A stretch of DNA of 64,000 bases, taken from contig CM075651.1 in the NCBI GenBank assembly GCA_037953625.1, positions 161,767,501-161,831,500 on the forward strand, read 5' to 3'. The translations under genes and the position numbers were made by a program. The DNA is from Crotalaria pallida (Eukaryota > Streptophyta > Magnoliopsida > Fabales > Fabaceae). Of this stretch, positions 42,930 through 53,176 are shown in pieces (position 1 is the first letter of the stretch; each line of letters begins with the position of its first letter). The notes under the pieces are model-generated. The model had not been told where the DNA came from. It ran no database searches and saw only the letters and a program-made list of their open reading frames with translations.

Positions 42930-43590
42930 TTAAAAAAAAAAAATGAGAAAAAATTCCCGCACCCCACCCTAAAAAAAATACCAAAAATACTCCACCCTTC
43001 CCCTTCCCTTTCCTTCCCCCACCCCATCACCCCGCACCCGCACCACCCTTTCCCTTTCCCCCACACCGCCGACACCACTTGAACATCCACACCAGCCACC
43101 GACATCGTCTCAACATCAACACTCACGGCCTAGCTACGGTGGCTACCACCCTTCGTCTTTTTTTTTTTTTAATTTCGACCTTGGGTCGTGAGACCCCTCA
43201 CAACCGGGGTCGTGAGGAGCCTCACCACCCACCCCATTATATAGGTAGCTTCAAACCCGGGGTCGTGGGGCGCCTCACGACCCACCCTATTGCCTAGGTC
43301 GTGTCACAACCCCCGTAGTGAGGCTCCTCACGACTCCGGTTGTGAGGGGTCTCACGATCCGAGGTCAATTTTTTTTTTTTAAAAAAAAAACAGAGAAAAG
43401 AGGAAAAAGAAGGAAGGGAAGGGAAAGAGTGCGGTGGGATGTGGGTGGGGTGGGGCTACACGGGTGAGGGTGAGGGAAGGGTGGGATGGGATGTGGTATG
43501 ATGTGATGTGGTGGGGGAAGGGTGTAGGAATTGGAAGCGGTGAGGTGTGAAAATTTTTTTTCAAAAAAAATTATGAGGTAAGCCTATGTG
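42930..43590. repeat. Long imperfect inverted repeat with GC-rich palindromic centre
   Basis: A-rich and CACCCC-rich DNA near 42935-43070 opposes GGGGTG-rich and T-rich DNA near 43400-43580. In the centre, 43155-43245 and 43260-43370 contain repeated GGTCGTGAGG and CCTCACGACC blocks in both orientations. TSD and exact ends were not resolved. Confidence 0.6.
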
Positions 43591-43847
43591 CCAACCTTAA
43601 CTCGTTTGACCCTAACCCACATGGGTTGGGGCCAAATGGGTCATAAGGCCGAATATTGTCAATGACAATAACAACCCACATGCAAGGTTAATGTGTTACG
43701 CTGCCAAGGTCTTTAACCCATTTTGCCAATACTAGCTTCGACACAATAAGTGCGTAAACACTTAGACTAAAACCACAGTAGTTGCGCTCTTTCCGTTCCT
43801 TTTAAAAGATAAAAAAATTTAAATAAGAAAAAAAATTACTACTCCCA

Positions 43848-44117
43848 ACGTTTCATATGTAGTGTGTTTTAAGATTATGCACGAGTTTTAAGAAATAGTT
43901 AAATGATAGTATATGGATGTGTTGTGTTTTGATTATAATGCGCATATATAACCATTATTGAAGAGAGAAAAATGTATTGGAAGTGAAAAAGATAATGTAA
44001 TAAATAGGGGTGTATTTGGAAAAATAGCATTAATTATGTATTGGAATTATAAAAGAACATGACTTATGAAACATAGTACAAATGTTAAAAGAACATTACA
44101 TATGAATCGAATGAAGT
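43848..44117. mobile_element. Decayed Stowaway-like MITE
   Basis: TACTCCCAACGTTTCATATG at the left and ACATATGAATCGAATGAAGTA at the right (trimmed here to the inverted CATATG core) oppose each other. Confidence 0.5.
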
Positions 44118-44282
44118 ATAATTAAGAGTTTTTCTAATATGTTCCATACGGCACATTTTAAAAAATTCATAATAGGTAAGTTTGCATCATAATTGAAGCA
44201 TTTATAAAATTCATACATGAATAACATCAATTCCTAATATAGACTTAATTATTAGGGATTTCTTAAAATGTGTCACAAAGAA

Positions 44283-44683
44283 TACTCCCTCTTATTTACA
44301 ATATAAGGAAAAAACTAAAATTACGCTTATTAAAGAGGTTAGTCTCGAGGGTTCCTTGGTATTAGGGGTGCTCTTGAGGACATCTGTGATACTGACTAAA
44401 GAGTACAGACAAAAAAAAAAGAGTTTAGCTTATTGTATTTAATTCTCTCAAATTTATAAAAAAAAAAGTGTATATATATATATATATATATGTATTTTAT
44501 ATTAAGAAAGTAGCAATATGAATAAAACAAAAATTAAATGACATAATTACTTTGTATGAATGTTTTAGGAAAGTAACATTGGGAATGAGACACAATTTAA
44601 AAAAAATTAATTAACTTTTTCTTATATTTTAAAATAGGAGAAATATGTTTTTTATTTCTTATATTGCAAACCGAAAGGTGTAC
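44283..44683. mobile_element. Stowaway MITE containing a SINE fragment
   Basis: TACTCCCTCTTATTTACAAT at the left. The right end (TTGCAAACCGAAAGGTGTA) is decayed but interior blocks match 1010-1296. The match is interrupted at about 44342-44430 by a SINE 3' end. A short (TA)n lies at 44473-44490. Confidence 0.6.
44342..44425 (+). mobile_element. 5'-truncated SINE
   Basis: TTGGTATTAGGGGTGCTCTT, ending in ACAGAC plus an A-run, matches the 3' part of the SINE at 11485-11709. GAGGTTAG and GAGTTTAG on either side may be an imperfect TSD. Confidence 0.65.
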
Positions 44684-44983
44684 ATTAGGAAAAAAAACTT
44701 GTATTCATATATATGTTCAAAATTATGATGACTCCAAATTTTATTTGTTAAACTAATAAGGTTAAACACAATTGGCAGATAGGTTCCTTAACCATATATT
44801 AGATGCTTATCTTCAATCCATATTGAATGTATATAAAAAAAATTTATTGATAAATGCAAAATTTATTTTGAAATCTTTACGTTTTGAAATAGATTAAAAT
44901 TTTATCATTGGTGGAAAGGAAATAACAATTGGTAAAAATAGAAAAATACAGTATTTGTTTAAGAGTTTAATCGCAAAACTAGG

Positions 44984-45531
44984 TGTGATGGATTCGGCCT
45001 AACCGAGCTCCACGTGGCCCCCACTCAGGACCTGAGGACCCTTCAGCAGGCCCTCTGTATGCTCGGCCGAGCTCAAGGCTCAACGGCCGAACAGACATCG
45101 GACACGGGCCGATATCATGCTCTCACCCCTCTGTGCTCTGGGCCGAGCTCAAGGCTCAACGGCCGAACAGACACCAGATACGGGCCGACCTCATACTCCT
45201 ACCCAGGTCCGACGTCCGAGTCCGACACCTTCCCAAGTCCGACACCAAGGACATGATGACGTCTTTCCTCCTTATCCACAAGGACAGCTCATCCACTCAT
45301 AGCTCATTACAGGCTGGCCCTACTTGGGCTTCAAGCAAGCCCATTAGGGCAACCAACTCTCCTATATATATCCCCCTCTCCCTAGGGGCTAAGGTAACAT
45401 GTCTCTCTAAACCTAAGAACTACGTGTGGCTTGATTCCCGTCTCCTGGGATACGTAGGACCGGGGTCACCCTCGTCAGCTGCAACAACCCCCAAACACCT
45501 CATGTGGTGCTTCCGGCCTAGGGACATCACA
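44984..45531 (+). repeat. 5' LTR of a second LTR retrotransposon
   Basis: 548 bp from TGTGATG to CATCACA, perfectly inverted ends, followed two bases later by a PBS-like sequence. It contains a 76-bp direct duplication (from 45065 and 45141, GGCCGAGCTCAAGGCTCAAC). GC content is far above the surroundings. No second LTR is in the window. Confidence 0.75.
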
Positions 45532-45532
45532 T

Positions 45533-45550
45533 TGGCGCCGTCTGTGGGGA
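45533..45550 (+). other. Primer-binding site of the LARD-like element
   Basis: TGGCGCCGTCTGTGGGGA starts with TGG (complement of tRNA CCA) right after the LTR end. The tRNA was not assigned. Confidence 0.65.
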
Positions 45551-45599
45551 TGATAAATTTCGATTCCCATCCACATTAAAAAAAAAACACCGTATGGAT

Positions 45600-46540
45600 G
45601 CTACTGCGATGGAGGGGGAGACGATCCGTGGTTGTTGCCGCTGGTACTGTTCGGGAAGAGGAGCCGACGTTGCAGCATCTCGTTCCGGGACGGTGATACG
45701 GCGGTGCAGCGGTGTGAATCGCTGAGCTAACGGGATCCGGTGCCCTTCGTCATCATCACAGCATCGCAGTGGTTGTTCTCTTATTCAAGCCCTCAAAACA
45801 AAGCTTCATAGAGATCCACCGAATCAACCGTCACCGACCCTATCGTGGCACTCCAAGTTCACACCGAGGCACAAGCTCATGGCGGAGAACAAACCGTTGC
45901 TGCATCTTCGTAGCTGCACGAACTAGCTTCCTCCATAAACCTTCGGTCACGCATGACAAGGCCTGAATCGGCTACGGAACCTTGGCTCTCCGTTCGTTTT
46001 CTCAATCGCGACCCCGATGACGGCGGTAACTCAGATCTGATTGCAAAGAGGGAGGTTTGAATAGCGAAGAGGAGAAGAGAAGAACGCTGCCGCAATCCAT
46101 CAGTCCACGGTTCTAGATTCGCCGTTGACAGTCCCGAACGAAGAGGCCGATCTTGCTGCTCTATTGATGTGACTTCGGGTCCGCTTTTCGCGGCTCCCTT
46201 GCCGTCGACGCCGTCATGTTTTCCCCAAAAGTGGCCATTATGGAAGTCGAATGCAAGTTGGCAGGAGGGACCTCGAACAGCAGAGGACTGCGATCGAGTG
46301 CAGCCACCACCGCCGCATCTTCGCGGTTGAGCCCTTCCAGTGCTATGCGCTCTCGCCGCCACCCCCGTTTCATTCCCCGTACTCGCCGCCGTCGCAAACG
46401 GTGACATTCGCCGTCAACGCCGTCGCCTGTGTGAAGCCGGCGACCCCTCTTGCTGCCCCGTGCTGGCCGCCTCCACTGCATTCCGCTGCAGCCATGTGGA
46501 GCGCAACACTCATGCTTCATTAGGGTTTAAACCCTAACGG
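45600..46540. other. GC-rich interior of the LARD-like element, no supported gene
   Basis: Overlapping open frames occur on both strands here (the longest, about 176 codons, on the minus strand at 45877-46407). They are explained by high GC and lack any recognisable motif. Confidence 0.5.
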
Positions 46541-46920
46541 GCCAACAGGCCCAATCTGAGAAAAAAAAAAGAGTTCTGGGCTAAAAAAAAAGGCCAGCAG
46601 GCCCAATATATTAAAAAAAAAAAGGAGAAGAAGAAAAAGAAGGAGGTTTTACGGGCTTCTCTCTTACAAGCCCAAACCACCAAAATTATTTACCGAGTAT
46701 CGCCAAGACAACAATGTTATCATATTTGGAACCTAGTGATGCCGTCGAGGATCCCGGAGTCGAGTTCCCTGCTTTGAGCTCGTGTTCCGAGCATAGTGAA
46801 GCTCGTGTTCGGCTCCCTGTTTCAGATACACGTGTCGATCCCGTTCGATCTTCGACAGTGTCATCCCTTTTTATATCTCGCACATTTGGAATATCGGAAA
46901 CCACTCATTACTCTTCTCTC

Positions 46921-47190
46921 CTCGGATTTACATGATTTCGCAAATCATAATCCAAGTGTAATCTTTTCTCCTCGGATTTACATGATTTCGGAAATCATAG
47001 TCCGAGTGTATTCTTCTCTCCTCGGATTTACATGATTTCTAAAATCATAATCCGAGTTCACTCTTCTCTCCTCGGATTTACATGATTTCAGAAATCATAA
47101 TCCGAGTTTACTCTTCTCTCCTCGGATTTACATGATTCCGGAAATCATAATCTGAGGTTACTCTTCTCTCCTCGGATTTTCAAGGTAATT
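46921..47190. repeat. 50-bp tandem array, each unit a hairpin
   Basis: CTCGGATTTACATGATTTC starts at 46921, 46971, 47021, 47071 and 47121, with a partial unit at 47171. In each unit ATGATTTC opposes GAAATCAT and CTCGGATT opposes AATCCGAG, with a three-base TAC bulge. Confidence 0.9.
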
Positions 47191-48557
47191 TCGGAAGACT
47201 CGCACAGTGTTTCACACTCGAGCCGATCTCTTAATCCGAGCATGACGACTATTCTGCTAGTTTCCCTCGCTCGACGTCACACTAAGGAAATGGAGGTCGG
47301 ACCTCAAAGCTCGACAAAGCCCATTCGAAAAGGACGGACTGCATACTCCTAATCCGACATACTTCAACCCTAAATACTTCAGTCCGACATCCATCAGTCC
47401 GACATCCATCAGTCCGACAAACTTCAACCCGACATCCCTCTCCTCACCTGAATCAGGGAAGAAATCCTAGTTCCCATATTATTTTCCTATCTCATCGCCT
47501 TTCTATGTGTTTACTTTGCATGCTTCTTGATATTGGTTTACCTGGTACACTATTTCTGACCTATGTTGTTAATACTTGCTTCCTTATAGTTTCTCTACTT
47601 GGTGCTTATTATTTGATATTCTACATGTTGCTACGTAACATACTGTTGGACAAATTGCTCTTCTTGCTGTTAAATGTCCTTAAATCTCTGCTTCTCCTGT
47701 TGTGATAGTACGATAATATTTGATGTACAGTGCCTCTCCGTTTGTCGTGTTTCATGTTTTAATGTTCTCATCTGGTTTGATGCCATGTTTATAATTGTCG
47801 TCTATTGTTGAATGTGATACACCTGAAATCATGCATCTTTTTGTGGACAATGCTGTTTGGTTGAACAATATCTTAAATTTCAGTACTTATCTGTTGCGTA
47901 TGACCTGCTCAAGTCATCTTGCTCTTACGTCGGTGTTTTATTCTGGCCTGCCAACCGTTTTCATCGTTGTTATTTAATTGTCATGAATTATCATAAAGTG
48001 TCAAAATTAATGCCGATCACTTATCATTATTATTTTACATGTAATGTAAGATTCAGGAAAATGATGGTCGAAAAAAGGAAGGCCGAGGTGCTACGATTGT
48101 CTCTATTTGGAACGAAGCCATCTTACGATCTCTATTCTCATCTCGGCTTGGATCTTTTTTGGACGAACTGCTATGTTTGCCTCTATTATCTTGCTGGCCC
48201 CACTTTTCATCTCGGCTTGGATCTTCTTTGGTTTTCACAGTACCACCACGGCTTCTCGAAGGTGAACAATTCCAAAGGCATACATTATTTCTGAGCTCGG
48301 AGATTCTATATTTTAAATTGCGCGGTTTATCGAAAAGGGAGGCCGAGCTACTATTATTCTCTTTATTTCACGTTTATATCTCACCTGCCGAGCTGCTATT
48401 ATTCTCCCTAATTCATGTTTCTATCTGATCTGTCGAGCTGCTATTATTCTCTTTAATTCATGTTTCTATCGAGCGGTTATCATCTCGACCCTACCTTTGT
48501 GGTAGAACGGTCAAACGGTCAATTCATGCTCCCATCGAGCTGTTATCATCTCGACCC

Positions 48558-50444
48558 TGTTGACACCCAATTTTGTCCGGGGTCAAAGATGTTATTTGGT
48601 AAAAAAATAATTTTGGTTATTTATTTATTTTTTTTTATTTTTTTATTCTCAAATTATTTATATTTGAAAAAAATAAAGAGCTTGTTTGAATGTATTATTA
48701 TTGTGTATTGAGTTATTCTTTGGGGGTTTTTTTTTTAAAAAAAAAATTTTAAAAAAAAAGTTTTAAAATAAAAGGTTTGTTTTTTTTTTTTTAATAACGA
48801 AGTGATTATATGGTTTTAATTATATGTTTAAGATTGGTTTACGGTAAAATAATTTAACATAGTTCGGGACGGTTGCGACATGTTATATATTGGTTCAATG
48901 TTTTTGTATCTGGATTATGAATTTGGTAAAAATGGCTTTACAAGGTATGTATATTCTTCACGTCAGCTTGGGAGTGCTTGAATTTTTCAAACTTTGCTTG
49001 AAGATGAAATAACTAATTGCTGGAACTTTATTTTCTGTAGTTAGGAATTGCGTTTATGCATTATAGCCAGTATTGAGACCAGTCATTACTTTAAGATTTT
49101 ACTGTTGAGGTTTTTTTTAATTATATATTTAGTTTTTGAACTTTAAAATCTTTCTGTTATAGATCTATTTTTTTTTCCGTGTCTTGCTGACATGTCACGT
49201 CGAGATCCTAATTAGTCCAACAAAAAAATTTCCATTCAAGGATTATTTTCACTAAATGAACTCCTTCGTTTTTTTTAGTCCTAAAACTGTATCAAGTGGT
49301 ATACGACAAGACAATCAAATCAAAGGTTTTTTTTTTTTGCATTATCAATTAATTATGAAAGTATTCGCCTACTGTTTCAACTTTTGTTAATACGCCACGC
49401 TAATTAAAGAATTAAAGCCGATGACGGAAAATTTGGAAGATGTCCGGAGTGACGGTTACACAAAAGTCTATCCATTAGTCTTGAGGCATTTCTTTACAAT
49501 CGGATTTGGCCATGAGTGTTGGCTGGGTTTGATTCTAAAAAATTAAAAGTTTGGAATTTTAAAGTAAAAAGTAATACTTTAAGTTGTCGACGATAGAAAT
49601 TAGGAAAAGGCCGTGGTTACGGTTCCGTAAATTTTACCTAATTATCTTGAGGCATATTTTTTTTATATTAGAGTTGGTCATGAGTGTTGGCTAAATCTAA
49701 ATGGCAAAAGTCAAAAGTAAGTATTTCGTCAAATCTCTTTTTAATGTTAAAATCAATGTGAATAAATTCATTGATCCTTAACCGTTATAATAATGGTGAA
49801 TATAAACAATTAAAAATAATTATTTCAAAGATAATAATTTTGCTTACAAGTTTAGATTTTTTTTTTGTTTTTTACCGCAACACAATCCTATATCGAAAAA
49901 GGAAATTTTGTAAACAAATCATTTTGAAATAATTTTAGAACTAATTTTTATTGCTGTAAATTTTTACTAAAATAGAAATTTTAAATTCACCATTGTTATA
50001 TCCAAATGTTATAGGATTTGATTTTATTCCGCAGAAAAATTGCTATTTAGGCAACCCATTTCTCAATCATAGTCATTTATCATCTTTGATAATATGCTGA
50101 TAAAAAAGGGACATATAAAATAAAAATAATAAACAAATTTTTTTTTTTTAATAATTGAAAACCAAACCAAATTAATCAAACAAATAATATAGACCAAATA
50201 GGTAACCGTTCTTAGAACGGACGTGGTAGGGTGCTAATACCTTCCCTACTCGTAATCAACCCCCTAATCCAATTTCTGATGCGTAGACCATTTTTTTTAG
50301 GTGTCCAATTGCACCATTCCATTTTTATGGATAAATCAATTGGTGGCGACTCCAAATCTCTTTAATTAATTTAAATAAATAAATTAATTATTATTTTCTT
50401 TTTCATATTTTTTTTTCGCGGCGCCCTTCAGGACGGTTGCGACA
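48558..50444 (+). repeat. 5' LTR of the Ogre element
   Basis: 1,887 bp, from TGTTGACACCC to GGTTGCGACA. The terminal 14-mer GGACGGTTGCGACA (50431-50444) is also found inside the LTR at 48867-48880. Very rich in T and A homopolymers. Confidence 0.9.
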
Positions 50445-50446
50445 GC

Positions 50447-50464
50447 TGGCGACTCCACTGGGGA
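50447..50464 (+). other. Primer-binding site of the Ogre element
   Basis: TGGCGACTCCACTGGGGA begins two bases after the LTR. Ogre elements are reported to use a tRNA-Arg primer and this fits that type, but the tRNA match was not computed. Confidence 0.75.
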
Positions 50465-51024
50465 AATTTGAGGGTTAAGCCATAATTTTTTGGTCTCTAT
50501 GTATTGTTTGATTTAAATTTTCTTTTTTGTTTGGTTTTTCATTTTTATTTCTACATACTTGTGCCTTATTGATTATTTATTGTTTCCATGCATAAGCCCT
50601 CTACCCGGGCCCAACACCTTTTAGGTTTAGATAGAGGGTTAAGTAGTGTTGCCTTGAGAGACCTTCGGTCTCCGTATAGGCTCATGAAAACCCCTCGCTC
50701 AAACTGAATCCTTTCCGCTTGAAGCCTATGATGGGCAAGGATAGGAGACCCTGTGTCAATCAAATTGATCATGACAAGGGGCAGTTTGGGGACCTGTTGA
50801 TAGGAGTCATAGAACCTACCCTTTGCATCTTTTTGACTTTAGAAATTATTTCGTGTCTTTGGATTTTTCTTTTAAAGCTATGCATTAATTAACCAGCTTG
50901 CATTTAAAATAAATCCTTATTTTCTTTTATTTCGTATTTGCTTACACATATCCATTTGCATTCACGGTTCAAAATTGTAACATTATTGCTAAATCTCAGA
51001 TTATTACTCCAATTCTTCGAAAGC

Positions 51025-52908
51025 ATGGATAAATTCGGCATGTCCTCTCAGTCCGTTGTGGTTGAAGATAGGTCAAAAGTCATAGAAGAGTCAGAAGCTA
51101 TACAGCGAGAAGAAGGAGATTGTCTGCCTAAGGGAGTCGTTATCCCCTTGCCAGCAATAGGGAAAATTGACTTTGAACCGAACGATTTGAGAGTTCTGAA
51201 ACAAGTTTGGAAACGAATGAGAAGGTCCGAAGACTTTGCTAAGAAATATGGGCTCATAGCATTCCTTATTCAAGTCCGACCCAACATTCCGATGTTGAAG
51301 GCTATGCTACACTTCTGGGATCCTTCGCTCCGATGCTTTACCTTCCATCACATTGATATGGTTCCTACGATCGAAGAGTATTACAAAATAATAAATGTGG
51401 ATATACCTTCAAAAGAAAAGGTTTATTTCCCTTACGAAAAGAAAACTACTGCAAGGATACTCTCAAGATTGTTGGACATTCATGTCAGTGAAATTGAAGA
51501 TCAGATGATAGATAAGAAGGGAAACCTGAGTGCTCACTATCTCTTACAGTTTGTCCAAAACAACATAGATACAGATCATGGGCTGACTGCGTTTGCTCTT
51601 GCCATTTATGGATTAGTAATCTTTCCAAGGGTAAAGGGGCGAATTGATAGTCAGATAGTCAAACTATTTGAGCAAATAGAACATAAGGTGAATCCAGCAA
51701 TACCCATCTTGGCGGAAACTATCCGATCGTTGAATCATTGTAGGCTTAATAAGAGAGGACGATTCCGAGGTTGTACTCAGCTCTTGACCATCTGGATGAT
51801 CAGTCATCTTCCCGTCTTAACATGCTTTGATTTCCCTAAAATCGAATGGAATCTGTATAGACCGGGGTTTCATAACCCAGCAAGAGAATATGGTAATGTG
51901 GCATGGCCTCTTGAAATGCCTACAAAGAATCAGTGGATCATGTTCTTCCTAGATTTGCAGGAAGTAATTTGGATGGCTCCCTGGATGTCTCATACCTATG
52001 CAGTATATAGGTGTGGAGATAAACCTTGGGTTCCTCTCATAGGCCCGTGGGGAGTTGCTGGCTATGCTCCTGCCCTAGTTAGAAGACAGTTGGGGTCAAA
52101 GCAATTTATCCCCATGACCCATGGTCTAGCTGATTTCGAATTCTCGTACGGTGACGAGAATGTATCTAAGAAAGTCAAGGAGGCCATCGAAGCTTGGAAA
52201 TACGTTCGATATGTGAAGCAAGGATCTTCTACAGGAACTACTCCCGGATATCCTCTATGGCAAGCTAACCGCGGAAAAGGCTTTGTAGCCCCTAAAGTTG
52301 AAGGTCCTCATCTTCCTATCCATAATTTCAATGAACCATTTGATTATGTTGCCGAGGCTGAAGGAAGATACGAAATAATGTACCAACAGCTGAAGGAAAA
52401 AGAGCTTGAAACTAAGGAGTTATGGAATAGCAAATTGCGAAGGATTGAAGAGGAGATGCAAGTTGAAAAAGGAAGGTCTGCTTGGATGGAACAACAAACT
52501 CGAAGATGGAAAAATGAATACTTAGACCTTGATGTTTCACTTTCTGACAAAAACAAAATGATTGCTTCCCTCAACCAAAAAAATGGAGCCATGCGTTCAG
52601 AATTAAAATATTTAAAGTCAAAACTAGAGGAAAGCAGCAAAACTATTTTTCTGCTACAAGAAGAAAAAGTGTCCCTGGATGCGGATAAAGTCTATTGGAG
52701 TGATAGAAGTCAACACTTTGAAGGGCAGCACAAAGATCTTCTCCAAAAAACCTGCCAACTTCTTAATGATATCCAAGGACTTGCAAGGAAGGCGCAAAAA
52801 AGGGCAAGAGAGGCTGAAGAAGCTGAGGAGGAAGCACCACCTGGGAAGGCCCGAGAATTCTTAGTCACCATCAAGAAAGAATTGGAATATTTTGGGAATT
52901 TCTATTGA
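51025..52908 (+). CDS. Ogre ORF1 protein (unknown role)
   Basis: A 627-residue protein from the ATG at 51025. The frame is open upstream to 50938 but without another ATG. The first two thirds resemble the plant-mobile-domain-like proteins often carried by legume Ogre elements (VLKQVWKRM, LHFWDPSLRCFTF, MVPTIEEYY, LTIWMISHLP). The last third (about 440-600) is highly charged and should form a coiled coil (LKEKELETKELWNSKLRRIEEE, shortened here to its first part LKEKELETKELWN). It lies between the LTR and gag, in frame 1, while gag-pol is in frame 2, so it must be expressed separately. The function of ORF1 in this lineage is not established. The frame is fully intact, which fits the youth of the element. 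Confidence 0.8.
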   Translation: MDKFGMSSQSVVVEDRSKVIEESEAIQREEGDCLPKGVVIPLPAIGKIDFEPNDLRVLKQVWKRMRRSEDFAKKYGLIAFLIQVRPNIPMLKAMLHFWDPSLRCFTFHHIDMVPTIEEYYKIINVDIPSKEKVYFPYEKKTTARILSRLLDIHVSEIEDQMIDKKGNLSAHYLLQFVQNNIDTDHGLTAFALAIYGLVIFPRVKGRIDSQIVKLFEQIEHKVNPAIPILAETIRSLNHCRLNKRGRFRGCTQLLTIWMISHLPVLTCFDFPKIEWNLYRPGFHNPAREYGNVAWPLEMPTKNQWIMFFLDLQEVIWMAPWMSHTYAVYRCGDKPWVPLIGPWGVAGYAPALVRRQLGSKQFIPMTHGLADFEFSYGDENVSKKVKEAIEAWKYVRYVKQGSSTGTTPGYPLWQANRGKGFVAPKVEGPHLPIHNFNEPFDYVAEAEGRYEIMYQQLKEKELETKELWNSKLRRIEEEMQVEKGRSAWMEQQTRRWKNEYLDLDVSLSDKNKMIASLNQKNGAMRSELKYLKSKLEESSKTIFLLQEEKVSLDADKVYWSDRSQHFEGQHKDLLQKTCQLLNDIQGLARKAQKRAREAEEAEEEAPPGKAREFLVTIKKELEYFGNFY

Positions 52909-53176
52909 AGTAGGAGAAAAGAAGATTTTCTTTTTTTTAGAATAAGCGATTGCAGTAATAATGGTAGGACTAGATGAGTTTTATGTTTTTTTGTTGGAAT
53001 TTGATTTTGTAATAAAGGAGATTTGGCAATAAAATTTACAATTTTGGATCACAATCATTCATTCATTCATTCATTTCTTCATCTTTCATAAATTTTTATT
53101 AAATATTCAAAAAAATCTGGAATTAGGAAAACTGCCTCCAAAGCACCCTTATCGGACTCGATTGCAAGTCAAGATT

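Larger units (their letters stand above)
44984..48557 (+). mobile_element. Non-coding LTR element (LARD-like), host of the Ogre insertion
   Basis: After the LTR and PBS the interior has no gag, protease, RT or integrase motif in any frame. It holds GC-rich sequence (45600-46540), a 50-bp hairpin array (46921-47190), short AGTCCGACATCC repeats (47340-47440) and CCGAGCTGCTATTATTCTC repeats (48340-48460). Sequence of the same style (CGAGCTGTTATCATCTCGAC) runs up to 48557, where the Ogre LTR begins. Its 3' LTR, if present, should lie beyond the Ogre element, outside the window. Confidence 0.6.

Noticed and set aside
45877..46407. 176-codon minus-strand frame as a gene
   Set aside because: Several frames overlap on both strands in this GC-rich stretch, no known motif, no start context, inside a non-coding LTR element.
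45532..48557. 3' LTR of the LARD-like element inside the window
   Set aside because: No second copy of the TGTGATGGATTCGGCC end was found before the Ogre insertion.
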